DNA of 64,000 nt from assembly GCA_020638285.1 (NCBI GenBank), contig JACKIV010000005.1, forward strand, positions 1 to 64,000, written 5' to 3'. This stretch comes from Rhodospirillales bacterium. Lineage in GTDB: Bacteria > Pseudomonadota > Alphaproteobacteria > Micavibrionales > Micavibrionaceae. The notes beneath the pieces are model-generated. The model was not told the origin of the DNA. It saw only the letters and a program-made list of their open reading frames with translations, and did no database searches. Positions within the stretch are counted from its first letter, which is position 1; each line of letters starts with the position of its first letter. Positions 1 to 7,818 of the stretch are shown piece after piece. The translations under genes were made by a program, and so were the position numbers.

Positions 1-196
1 CAACAACAAAAAGCTGAAGGGCGTTTTTGTAATCGCCTCTATAGCTTCAGAGAAAAATCGGTATTTAGAGAGAATGTGGGGGTATAAATGGCTTTTTGAG
101 GGGGTGCACGCCCCTTTAGCTTTAGGCGCAAAAGCCCAAAAACTCTGCCCTTTTGCAAGGGATTACAAGGGTTAGAGAGTGTTTGAATTTAGAAGA
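1..196. other. left flank, no gene seen
   Basis: I see no convincing coding region here. A short G/C hairpin (GGGG, loop, CCCC, then TTT) sits near 102-119 and could be a weak terminator. The stretch lies outside the duplicated tRNA end, so it is either chromosome or the remains of a neighbouring element. Confidence 0.4.
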
Positions 197-244
197 TTGG
201 TTGCGGGAGCAGGATTTGAACCTGCGACCTTCAGGTTATGAGCC
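197..244 (-). repeat. attachment site copy (tRNA-fMet 3' fragment)
   Basis: This 48-bp segment repeats the CCA end, T arm and anticodon-stem side of the initiator tRNA at 26147-26223, with two single-base differences. The match stops after the anticodon region, so there is no complete tRNA here. This is the signature of a tRNA-targeted site-specific integration. Confidence 0.85.
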
Positions 245-362
245 AAATGGCCCAGGATTTTGTGTGTTTTGATGGGGATGGATTATTGTTGACTTATCAG
301 ATGGTTAATAGCAATATTTCTTTTATGTCTATGGATCGATTTTGATGGTTTTTGACGTATTT

Positions 363-384
363 TGCGGCACCAGTGCGGCACCGG
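363..384. repeat. island-end direct repeat, left copy
   Basis: A 22-bp sequence made of two near-identical halves (TGCGGCACCAG and TGCGGCACCGG) occurs here and again, identical, at 26080-26101. It lies between the attachment site and the integrase start. Position and internal repetition fit integrase arm-type binding sites. This role is inferred. Confidence 0.6.
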
Positions 385-409
385 TGCCGCAGGGAAAAGG
401 CAACGGGCA

Positions 410-1582
410 ATGCAGGGCAACTTTACAAAACAATTCCTCCAATCCTTGAAAGCTCCCGCCAGCGGGAGGCTTTATGTCGCAGACACCCGGGAAAAGGGCC
501 TTTCAGTCTATGTGACATCGAGCGGCATCATTACCTTCTTCGTTCGCAAGCGGATCAACAGGCGCGACGAGCGCGTGGTTATCGGGCGTTTTCCGGAAAT
601 GACGATCGAACAGGCAAGGACCCAGGCTTTGGCCATCAAAGCCCAGATCGCGCAAGGCAAAGACCCGATAGAAGACAAACGACGGATGCGCTCTGAAATC
701 ACTTTTTTCGATATGTTTCATGGGTTTATGGAGCGTTACAGCAAGAAGCACAAACGCTCATGGCGCTATGACGAACGCGAGGTGAACAAATTCCTGTCCC
801 ATTGGTTCAAGCGCAAGGCCAGCACCATCACCAAACAGGAAATCCAGCTTCTGCACGAACGCATCCGGGATAAAAACGGCCTTTATCAGGCCAACAGGAT
901 TCTGGAGCGGATCAGCGCCATTTTCAACCGCGCCATCGAATGGGGATGGCAGGGCGAAAACCCGGCGCACGGGATTCGTAAATTTCGGGAGAAATCGAGA
1001 GATCGTTTCTTGCAACCGGACGAATTGCCGCGTTTCTTTGCGGCACTGGAGGCTGAAGAGAACCAGACCGCAAGAGACTTCCTTATGCTGTCTTTGTTGA
1101 CAGGGGCACGAAAATCCAATGTTCTGGCCATGCGTTGGGACGAGATTCATTTTGAACGTGCCGAATGGCGGATTCCGGAAACCAAGAACGGCGATCCGTT
1201 AACGATCCCTCTTTCGCTACAGGCGATTGAAATTCTGGATCGCCGCAGGCAAGGCACCAACAGCGAATGGGTGTTTGCAGTCAGCGGCAGCACATCCGGG
1301 CACCTGGCCGACCCCAAAAAAGCATGGCAGCGTGTTCTGGCGCGGGCCGGTATCAAGGACTTGCGCATCCATGACCTTCGTCGGTCGCTGGGAAGCTGGC
1401 AAGCCTCGACCGGGGCCAGCAGCTTTGTCATAGGAAAGTCTTTGGGCCATAAATCCCAGCAGGCAACCCAAATTTACGCTCGACTCAACCTTGATCCTGT
1501 GCGTGAATCCGTAGAAAGAGCGACGCAGGCCATGATGGCAGCCGGAAAAAGCGACAGAACGGGGAAAGAACAATCGGGATGA
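410..1582 (+). CDS. tyrosine-recombinase integrase
   Basis: This protein of about 390 residues is a P4-type site-specific recombinase that would insert and excise the island at the tRNA. The N-terminus resembles the arm-DNA-binding domain of this class (SGRLYVADTREKGLSVYV). The catalytic domain shows the first Arg in LLTGARKSNVLAMRW, the HxLRR box in IHDLRRSLGSW, the second His in SLGHKS and the Tyr in ATQIYARL. I chose ATG 410 because the frame upstream only offers a TTG inside the 22-bp repeat. The last codons overlap the zeta-toxin start by four bases, so the two may be translated together. Confidence 0.93.
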   Translation: MQGNFTKQFLQSLKAPASGRLYVADTREKGLSVYVTSSGIITFFVRKRINRRDERVVIGRFPEMTIEQARTQALAIKAQIAQGKDPIEDKRRMRSEITFFDMFHGFMERYSKKHKRSWRYDEREVNKFLSHWFKRKASTITKQEIQLLHERIRDKNGLYQANRILERISAIFNRAIEWGWQGENPAHGIRKFREKSRDRFLQPDELPRFFAALEAEENQTARDFLMLSLLTGARKSNVLAMRWDEIHFERAEWRIPETKNGDPLTIPLSLQAIEILDRRRQGTNSEWVFAVSGSTSGHLADPKKAWQRVLARAGIKDLRIHDLRRSLGSWQASTGASSFVIGKSLGHKSQQATQIYARLNLDPVRESVERATQAMMAAGKSDRTGKEQSG

Positions 1583-2172
1583 AGCCTCACCTTTACATCG
1601 TCGGAGGCGCGAACGGGGCCGGAAAAACAACGGCGGCCATGACGCTGCTGCCCCAATATCTGGATGTTTACGAGTTTGTAAACGCGGATGAGATCGCGCG
1701 GGGGCTTAATCCCTTAAGGCCGGAGAGCGCCAATTTTCTGGCCGGGCGCGTCATGATCGAAAGGCTCAATAGCCTGATTGAGGCCAAATCCAATTTCGCT
1801 TTTGAAACCACCTGCGCCGGGCATCACCACGCCGAAACGATCCGGCAGGCCAAGGCCGCTGGCTATCTGGCAACGCTGATTTTTCTGTGGCTTCCCTCGG
1901 CTGATATGGCCGTGCAGCGCGTTCGCAGCCGTGTGCGGCAAGGCGGGCATGACATTCCGGAGCCAACCATTCGGCGGCGCTATGCGGCAGGGCTTAAAAA
2001 TCTGACGGGGCTTTTTCTGCCCCTCGTCGACAAGGCGGTTATTTACGACAACACCGCCGCCGACAGGTCGGGCTTCCGCAAGATCGCGGAGAAAAATGAA
2101 AACGGTCTCGTGGTTTTTGATCAAGGCCTGTGGGACGGAATAGAAAATCTTTCCGAAAGGGATGACACATGA
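1579..2172 (+). CDS. zeta-toxin-like P-loop kinase
   Basis: The 197-residue product has a Walker A loop (GGANGAGKTT, residues about 9-18) followed by FVNADEIARGLNP, the pattern of the zeta/PezT toxin family, which phosphorylates UDP-N-acetylglucosamine-type substrates in known members. An FETT segment near residue 75 fits the substrate site. The start overlaps the integrase stop (ATGA), and the stop overlaps the start of a 58-residue gene. The toxin role is inferred from the family, and the substrate is unknown. Linkage to the integrase suggests island maintenance. Confidence 0.8.
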   Translation: MKPHLYIVGGANGAGKTTAAMTLLPQYLDVYEFVNADEIARGLNPLRPESANFLAGRVMIERLNSLIEAKSNFAFETTCAGHHHAETIRQAKAAGYLATLIFLWLPSADMAVQRVRSRVRQGGHDIPEPTIRRRYAAGLKNLTGLFLPLVDKAVIYDNTAADRSGFRKIAEKNENGLVVFDQGLWDGIENLSERDDT

Positions 2173-2345
2173 TCCAGCCATCAACCGATGAAACCATTCA
2201 AAAAATCGACACGGGATTTCCATCCGTTGCGCAGGCCGCCGTTGAGAAGGCCCGGCAGACCAAAACCAAACTGGTGGTCTGGCGCGACGGCAAGATCGTC
2301 GAGATCGACCCGGACGAGGCGAATGCCGATGAAAGACCTGCTTAA
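2169..2345 (+). CDS. small protein, possible antitoxin
   Basis: A 58-residue frame begins with an ATG that overlaps the stop of the zeta-like gene and ends inside the start of the next gene. The product is charged, with a Lys/Arg-rich centre and an acidic tail (IVEIDPDEANADE). I recognise no domain. Size and coupling to a zeta-type kinase make it a candidate antitoxin or accessory factor. In many zeta systems the antitoxin gene comes first, so the order here would be reversed. Confidence 0.55.
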   Translation: MIQPSTDETIQKIDTGFPSVAQAAVEKARQTKTKLVVWRDGKIVEIDPDEANADERPA

Positions 2346-3624
2346 AGACTTCAAAATCCAGCGTGTCCTGAATCAACTTTCGGATCAAACGATTGATCTT
2401 CTGGTCGCGAGATTTTTTGATGACCCCAAGCCAGACCTGAAAATCCTCCGTAAGGACAAAAAGAAGAAAGCAATATCGCAAACCCTCGCCGAACTCATTT
2501 CCAACCACCCCCGATGCGTTCGCGCGCTCAGAGTCGCCCATTTCTTTCACAAGGAACGAAGCGCATTCATCGGTTTGCGTCCGTTTTTATCGGGCCATAA
2601 CGAAATTCAGGTTGATTGGACGAAAATCGATGCCGGAAAATCGGAAGCCGAACAGGCTCTTCTTCTTTACATGGATGAGGAAAGGCTTGTCGGCGAATAT
2701 TTTGTCATGGGCCTGCATACGCAGCAAAGCAGGATGTATTGCTCCTGTCGCAATGATTACACAGAGGGTTCAGTTCAGGCTCCTGATGCGGGCACTCTGG
2801 AAGCATTAAAGGCCAGACTTCTCGACAGCCTCCATCATGACAGGGGAAGTCAGTTCAGCGATGCGCGATCATTCAGCCATGAGGAAAAAACTTTCCTGAT
2901 GCTGGAGTTTGACGATCTGCCCTCCTATCAGCGCGAGTATGAAAAAAACGAAGGCAAGCCCGTGGAGAGATACCCTCGATTGGCGCTTGGTCTTGTTTAT
3001 GTCTTTGATACACGAAACAAAACCATCGACACCATCGCCGAGACACCGGAGCTGCGGCTCAAAATGCATCAAGTCTGCGCGGAAATTATCTATAAGAAAA
3101 CCAGTATAAACGCCCGGCCCCCGAAAAACGAAATCTTCGATCTGCAAGCTCTTTTCGATTCTGTGATTGCCGGAAAGCCTTTGTCCTTGCCCGTGTCTGA
3201 TACTGGCGTCAGACAGGCGTTTGTCGGCTCGTTACGGGTGCAAAGGACCAAGCCTCCCTATTGGGATATGACGCTCAATATCAAAATTCCAAAGAACCAT
3301 TTGGAACAGCAGGCCGACAGGGTTCAGGAAATCCAAAACATCATGAAGGTTATTAACACCAAGCCCGAACCCGGCGGTTCGTGGCATCGCAGCTATGTGG
3401 AGGCGACCCAGGCCGAAATGTTTGTCGTGTATTGGGACGCTGCGGAGAGAAAAGAGATCTCCCAGAAAGTGACCGTGAACAGCTCCGGGGGAACAAATCT
3501 TGGCCATGACGAAACGGATGAAAACATCAAGCGGTTCTTCCGCCAGATCAAATTGCTCAGGGCATGCGACGATGAAGAACAAGGCAGATGTGAAAGCGAT
3601 GGCTCCGCCACGCAAGCCGCCTGA
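2329..3624 (+). CDS. hypothetical protein, island cargo
   Basis: The product of about 431 residues has no domain I recognise. It starts with a helical segment (KDLLKDFKIQRVLNQLSD), has a Lys-rich patch (RKDKKKKA), and looks like a soluble mixed alpha/beta protein with no signal peptide or membrane segment. I took ATG 2329, with GAGG about ten bases upstream, rather than the in-frame ATG at 2188, which would overlap most of the 58-residue gene. It overlaps the following gene, so the two probably form one unit. Function unknown. Confidence 0.7.
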   Translation: MKDLLKDFKIQRVLNQLSDQTIDLLVARFFDDPKPDLKILRKDKKKKAISQTLAELISNHPRCVRALRVAHFFHKERSAFIGLRPFLSGHNEIQVDWTKIDAGKSEAEQALLLYMDEERLVGEYFVMGLHTQQSRMYCSCRNDYTEGSVQAPDAGTLEALKARLLDSLHHDRGSQFSDARSFSHEEKTFLMLEFDDLPSYQREYEKNEGKPVERYPRLALGLVYVFDTRNKTIDTIAETPELRLKMHQVCAEIIYKKTSINARPPKNEIFDLQALFDSVIAGKPLSLPVSDTGVRQAFVGSLRVQRTKPPYWDMTLNIKIPKNHLEQQADRVQEIQNIMKVINTKPEPGGSWHRSYVEATQAEMFVVYWDAAERKEISQKVTVNSSGGTNLGHDETDENIKRFFRQIKLLRACDDEEQGRCESDGSATQAA

Positions 3625-4549
3625 AGGGTGGCCTCGATTTCTGCAAGGTATTCTGGACCAACTGGATATCGGGGGGAGTGATCCGGCGTTCCTCACGAAC
3701 GCTGGTATTGCGCCCGAGGCCCGACTGTGTGTCTCTCACCTGATGGCACAGGGGCTGTTGTCGGAAGAGCTCGCCCCCTCTGTCGCCTGCATTTCATGTG
3801 ATGGGATGACGACCATCCGGCGCACGGGCGCAAAGGGTGAGAAGGCATCTGCGTTATGCCCCTGTTGCGGGACTCTCTTTCAGGTCAGCGGCGCAGACCT
3901 CCGGCGATGGCGGGCCGATTGGAACAGGTTGGGGCTGTGGGTCAAAAACAGGGCTCAAATAAAGGGCGAGATGGAAAATGTTTCGTCTCTGGGGCTTTTT
4001 CTGGGGTATCTCGCCAGGGGGCAAGAGCGGTTTGAAATTTATCTGGCAAGGTCTTTGACTGACCCCGTCTCGGCGCAGCAGACCTATTCTGCCATATCCC
4101 AATCCATGAACGGATCGGGCATCGTACTTTCCCTTGCGAGGGTGTTTTCAAAACCAACAAACCCCGGGATTGCGGTCGTCAGTCTTGCCGATTGTATCGC
4201 TTTGTCAGACGCGGCGTTCGAATTTGCCTGGCCGGACCACGTCTTTGGTGGGAAAGATCAGGCAAAACAGCGCGCCGGTCTGGCGCGGGCGCAAAATGAC
4301 CCGCGCCAGAAACAGAAGGAAAGTCTCAAGGCTTTTGTTCGGTCAAAAATTATCGGCATCTTTGCGGACAAATACCATCACCAGATTGCAGCGGAAATCC
4401 GCAAGAATCATGCGGATCAAATTACATACGAAGACCGTTCGGGCAAGAAGCAGTTGTTGTCCAACCCTATGATTCTTGCTTCCGTTGCCGAAGTTATGCG
4501 CGAAAATGGACTGGAAGACTGGATTTCGGGAAAGAAGCACGCCGTATGA
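3572..4549 (+). CDS. hypothetical protein with zinc-ribbon-like Cys pairs
   Basis: The 325-residue protein carries two Cys pairs about 30 residues apart (ACISCDG and LCPCCGTLF), which suggests a zinc-binding ribbon. The rest is helical and Arg/Lys-rich, consistent with nucleic-acid contact, but I recognise no family. ATG 3572 gives a 53-base overlap with the previous gene; ATG 3599 is an alternative. With the upstream gene it forms an unknown pair next to the integrase. It is convergent with the minus-strand cassette that follows. Confidence 0.65.
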   Translation: MKNKADVKAMAPPRKPPEGWPRFLQGILDQLDIGGSDPAFLTNAGIAPEARLCVSHLMAQGLLSEELAPSVACISCDGMTTIRRTGAKGEKASALCPCCGTLFQVSGADLRRWRADWNRLGLWVKNRAQIKGEMENVSSLGLFLGYLARGQERFEIYLARSLTDPVSAQQTYSAISQSMNGSGIVLSLARVFSKPTNPGIAVVSLADCIALSDAAFEFAWPDHVFGGKDQAKQRAGLARAQNDPRQKQKESLKAFVRSKIIGIFADKYHHQIAAEIRKNHADQITYEDRSGKKQLLSNPMILASVAEVMRENGLEDWISGKKHAV

Positions 4550-4595
4550 ATGGCCTCTTGACTGATCTGCCTCCGGTTTGTGAACCAGAAAGCAC

Positions 4596-5552
4596 CTACA
4601 ACCCCTCCAACACTTCAACAAGCTTCCTTGTTGTAGAAGGCTCCCGTGAATCATGCCCGACGTTCGGAATTATGTGCAGGAAGCTGTCTTTCAGGGATTT
4701 GTGAAGTTTCCATGCCGTCTCAAGCGGACAGATCATGTCATAGCGGCCCTGAATGATATGGACGATTTTGCCAGACAGTTTATCAGGCAGGCTTTTCAGT
4801 AACGAATCCCCATCCATAAAACAATTCCTTCTGAAATAATGGATTTGGAAAAGGGCGTGTTCTATACAAGCGTCTATGTCTTCCAGATATTGGCTGACAG
4901 TTTCATCATCAATGTCTAATTTTGAGAGTCGAAACTCAAGCCTTGTCCATGCTTTTGCGGAACAGCATCGAATTTGGGAATCATTCGAGGTCAGAAGCTG
5001 ATTGTAGCCCTCTACGGGGTCGTTCTTATATTCCTCAGGCAAAAGGTCATAAAACGGCTCATAGACATCCGGGAACAAAAGTCCTGCCAGGCCATTTTTG
5101 TGATAGAGATGGTCCAGTTCTTTTCTCCTGCCAAGAAATATTCCATTGATGATCATGGAGTCTATCTGATCTGGGTGTTTATCCGCATAAGCAAGTGCAA
5201 GCGCACTTCCCCATGACCCCCCAAAAACATCCCATTTTTCTATCTTAAGATGCCGGATCAGTTTGTCCAGATCGGCCACCAGATGCGGCGTTGTATTGGT
5301 TTCAGAAACGCCTTTAGGGGTGCTTTTCCCGCAGCCTCTTTGATCATATTGAATAATCCGAAATTTTTCTGGATTGAACAAGCGACGAATACTTGCAGAT
5401 ATTTTGTCTCCCGGCCCGCCATGGAGACAAACGAGAGGCCTTCCCCGAGGATTGCCACTTTGTTCAAAATACAGAATATGACCTTCTCCAACATTCAGTC
5501 GACCAGAATCATAGGGGTGTATTTCTGGGTAAAAAAATTCTTGACCGTTCAT
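4596..5552 (-). CDS. proline iminopeptidase-like alpha/beta hydrolase
   Basis: The 318-residue protein matches the proline iminopeptidase type of alpha/beta hydrolase, which removes N-terminal proline from peptides. Visible features are the oxyanion segment CLHGGPGDK, the YDQRGCGKS block, the nucleophile elbow GGSWGSALALAYA, an Asp in GRYDMICPLETAWK and the final His in IPNVGHDS. I took the start at 5552, preceded by GGGAACGGAAAC. It is the last gene of an AT-rich minus-strand cassette behind a radical SAM gene, so a role in processing or releasing a cassette product is possible (inference). Confidence 0.85.
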   Translation of the reverse strand: MNGQEFFYPEIHPYDSGRLNVGEGHILYFEQSGNPRGRPLVCLHGGPGDKISASIRRLFNPEKFRIIQYDQRGCGKSTPKGVSETNTTPHLVADLDKLIRHLKIEKWDVFGGSWGSALALAYADKHPDQIDSMIINGIFLGRRKELDHLYHKNGLAGLLFPDVYEPFYDLLPEEYKNDPVEGYNQLLTSNDSQIRCCSAKAWTRLEFRLSKLDIDDETVSQYLEDIDACIEHALFQIHYFRRNCFMDGDSLLKSLPDKLSGKIVHIIQGRYDMICPLETAWKLHKSLKDSFLHIIPNVGHDSREPSTTRKLVEVLEGL

Positions 5553-5598
5553 GTTTCCGTTCCCAATCTTTTTGTTCGTTTTCAAGCGAAAGCTCTTT

Positions 5599-6465
5599 CT
5601 ACAGAACCATTTCCAGGGCACGACAAACCGCAATATTTGTTTTTACCTCTTGCAGCATTCTACTATCCAGTGCGCTTAGGATTTCTCCAAAAGCCTTATT
5701 ACTTGGCTCTAAAATACTTTTATTGTTATGCGTTAGAAGGGACGCTAGGCCGCGATCATAGGAAAGACGAGGAAATTTTTTCATTTCCCTGTAGCCGATG
5801 CAAATATCCTCCCTGTTTTCGGCAAACAAGCTTATCTGACTCAAGAACAAATATATGTTTCCGCTTGCTTCTATGCTTTTGGACAAGCCATTATTTGATC
5901 TGCTCAAAAAAGTGCGATCAAGTCTTTTTGAGCTTACGATTCCATCTGGATTAAGCATATATAGCTTTGCTGATTGATAATCAGAGATACTCGCCCCCAA
6001 ATTTTTCATATCTTTTCGTAAATCAAGCTCCATAAACTCGACACCCGGATAGCGAGTCGTGAATGAGTGCACCAGACAAGATCCATACTCGGGAAAGAGA
6101 GTATCCCAAGAAACGTTTCTGATTGTGTTTCTAAATCTTTGCTCATGTCTGTTTAGTTTCTCTGCCATACGTGGCGTTATTCTCCCCCTATCAATCAGCA
6201 TTTGGGTGATGATCCGCCTATCTTCCCAAAGATCGTCAATATTCTTATAAGGGAGCCCGAGCTTTCTGTGAAGAAGATCAAGCGATCCGCCGCAAGTCCC
6301 ATGGGCGTTGAAGATGGCTGAAATTTTGGGAAGATTCTTTCCGTAGAACACAGTGGTTCTATCAAAATTACGGTAAAATGCACTTTCCTTTTGATACATC
6401 AAAAAAGTCAGTGCTATGGCTTTGTCTAAAGATTCAGCGCTGTTTACCAAAGATAGGATGTTCAT
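5599..6465 (-). CDS. hypothetical protein in radical SAM cassette
   Basis: About 288 residues, soluble, mostly helical by eye, with no motif I can assign. Notable segments are AHGTCGGSLDLLHRKLG and a basic LNRHEQRFRNTIRNV. A GTG nine bases upstream of the chosen ATG is an alternative start at 6474. It sits 11 bases after the Nudix-glycosyltransferase gene on the same strand, so it is almost certainly co-transcribed. The composition is more AT-rich than the flanking chromosome, as for the whole cassette. Confidence 0.7.
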   Translation of the reverse strand: MNILSLVNSAESLDKAIALTFLMYQKESAFYRNFDRTTVFYGKNLPKISAIFNAHGTCGGSLDLLHRKLGLPYKNIDDLWEDRRIITQMLIDRGRITPRMAEKLNRHEQRFRNTIRNVSWDTLFPEYGSCLVHSFTTRYPGVEFMELDLRKDMKNLGASISDYQSAKLYMLNPDGIVSSKRLDRTFLSRSNNGLSKSIEASGNIYLFLSQISLFAENREDICIGYREMKKFPRLSYDRGLASLLTHNNKSILEPSNKAFGEILSALDSRMLQEVKTNIAVCRALEMVL

Positions 6466-6476
6466 TTTTCTCACTA

Positions 6477-7796
6477 TTATAGGCTCAAATGACCATACAG
6501 GTCATAGCGTTGCAAAACCCTGTGCAGAGAATGTTCATTAAGACGTCCACCAATATTTTGATCAGATAACTTAAATTCTGAACTCTTTCCTGTGACACGC
6601 TCAAAATTCACACTGACTATGTCACTGATGTTATGTCCTACAACTTTAATCTTGGTATTATTCGCAAGTGCCATGCCCCAAAACCATATGTCATCGGTAG
6701 TTGGAGCCAAGTCCATGAAAAGATTCTCATTAGACACATCAGGACACAGGGATCCGGGTGGGTATAGAACGCCGCCTACTCCCGTAAACCAGTTACGATA
6801 CGATATGTCTACGCCTTCTATACATCGTGTCCATGCTTCATAAGGACTTATGCTGGAATCTTTTTCCAGCCCGATCCTGTGTGCTCTATGACAATGAACG
6901 CATTCAGGGTTCTCGAGATAAGACTCGTACAAAAGTCTTAGCCAGTCTTTATGATAGAAGGCATCATCGTCGGCCGTTACAACTATACAATCAGGATACG
7001 CTTCCAGTGCAGGAATAAGCTTTTTGTAAGATTTCGTGTCTTTGCACCATGCAACCTCAAGGCCAAAGTCTTTAAGACGGAGCACTTCATCGGGAATATC
7101 ACTTTCTCCGTTGGGGAATTGCTCTCTTCCCAGCCAGAGAATGAGTTTGTCCGGCTTCATGCTCTGTTTTAACAACGAATACAAGGCGTAATGCACATCA
7201 TACAGGCGCTCAGGAAAAGATGTTAGAGAAACAACCACCCGAGGTTGTTTCTCAAGAGGCCGATTTACACCAGACTCGTCCAGAAAATTCAGATCCTGAT
7301 CAACCTGGTCTTTGTCAATATAGAAATATGGAGATTTGCCTTTTATATGAAGGCTCAAGAAATTGAAAGACCCTGAAAGAGAAGGATTGTGCGCATCATG
7401 GATATATCCTAACCTTACTAGGTTTTCTCTTGCAAAAGGTGTTATACGAATTGCGCCCAGCTGAGATATGGGGAAAACATCAGCCATGTTATTATTGTCG
7501 AGTTCTTCCGGATCCACGATCCTGCATTCAAAATAGTGGGACCTGCTATCGTTGTTATGAAATAGTCCAAGGTGCCGTATTATCTGCACATTGATCCCGG
7601 CCTCTTCCAGGACTTCCCTTACGACAGCTTGTTCTGGAGTCTCTCCTGGCTCAATGTGCCCTCCTGGAGTTTCGTACGTGTATGAATTGTCGTCATGATA
7701 ACGCCGCACCATCACAAGATGGTTTTTATGCTCAATTATCGCTACAGCGGCATGCGTGCGTGATTCGGTTTTCTCTTCTGTCTGTGTCGTTGGCAT
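6477..7796 (-). CDS. Nudix hydrolase-glycosyltransferase fusion
   Basis: This 439-residue protein joins two enzymes. Residues about 10-140 are a Nudix hydrolase with a full Nudix box (GGHIEPGETPEQ through REVLEEAGI), which in the family cleaves nucleoside diphosphates linked to another group. Residues about 180-430 resemble a GT-A glycosyltransferase: RVVVSLTSFPERL, a VVTADDDAFYHKDWL segment that supplies the acidic metal-binding motif, and a TTDDIWFWGMAL segment. I know both families but not this fusion. It may act on nucleotide-sugars or modified nucleotides made with the radical SAM enzyme encoded 22 bases upstream. Confidence 0.8.
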   Translation of the reverse strand: MPTTQTEEKTESRTHAAVAIIEHKNHLVMVRRYHDDNSYTYETPGGHIEPGETPEQAVVREVLEEAGINVQIIRHLGLFHNNDSRSHYFECRIVDPEELDNNNMADVFPISQLGAIRITPFARENLVRLGYIHDAHNPSLSGSFNFLSLHIKGKSPYFYIDKDQVDQDLNFLDESGVNRPLEKQPRVVVSLTSFPERLYDVHYALYSLLKQSMKPDKLILWLGREQFPNGESDIPDEVLRLKDFGLEVAWCKDTKSYKKLIPALEAYPDCIVVTADDDAFYHKDWLRLLYESYLENPECVHCHRAHRIGLEKDSSISPYEAWTRCIEGVDISYRNWFTGVGGVLYPPGSLCPDVSNENLFMDLAPTTDDIWFWGMALANNTKIKVVGHNISDIVSVNFERVTGKSSEFKLSDQNIGGRLNEHSLHRVLQRYDLYGHLSL

Positions 7797-7818
7797 CTGA
7801 AATATCTCACTCTACAGA

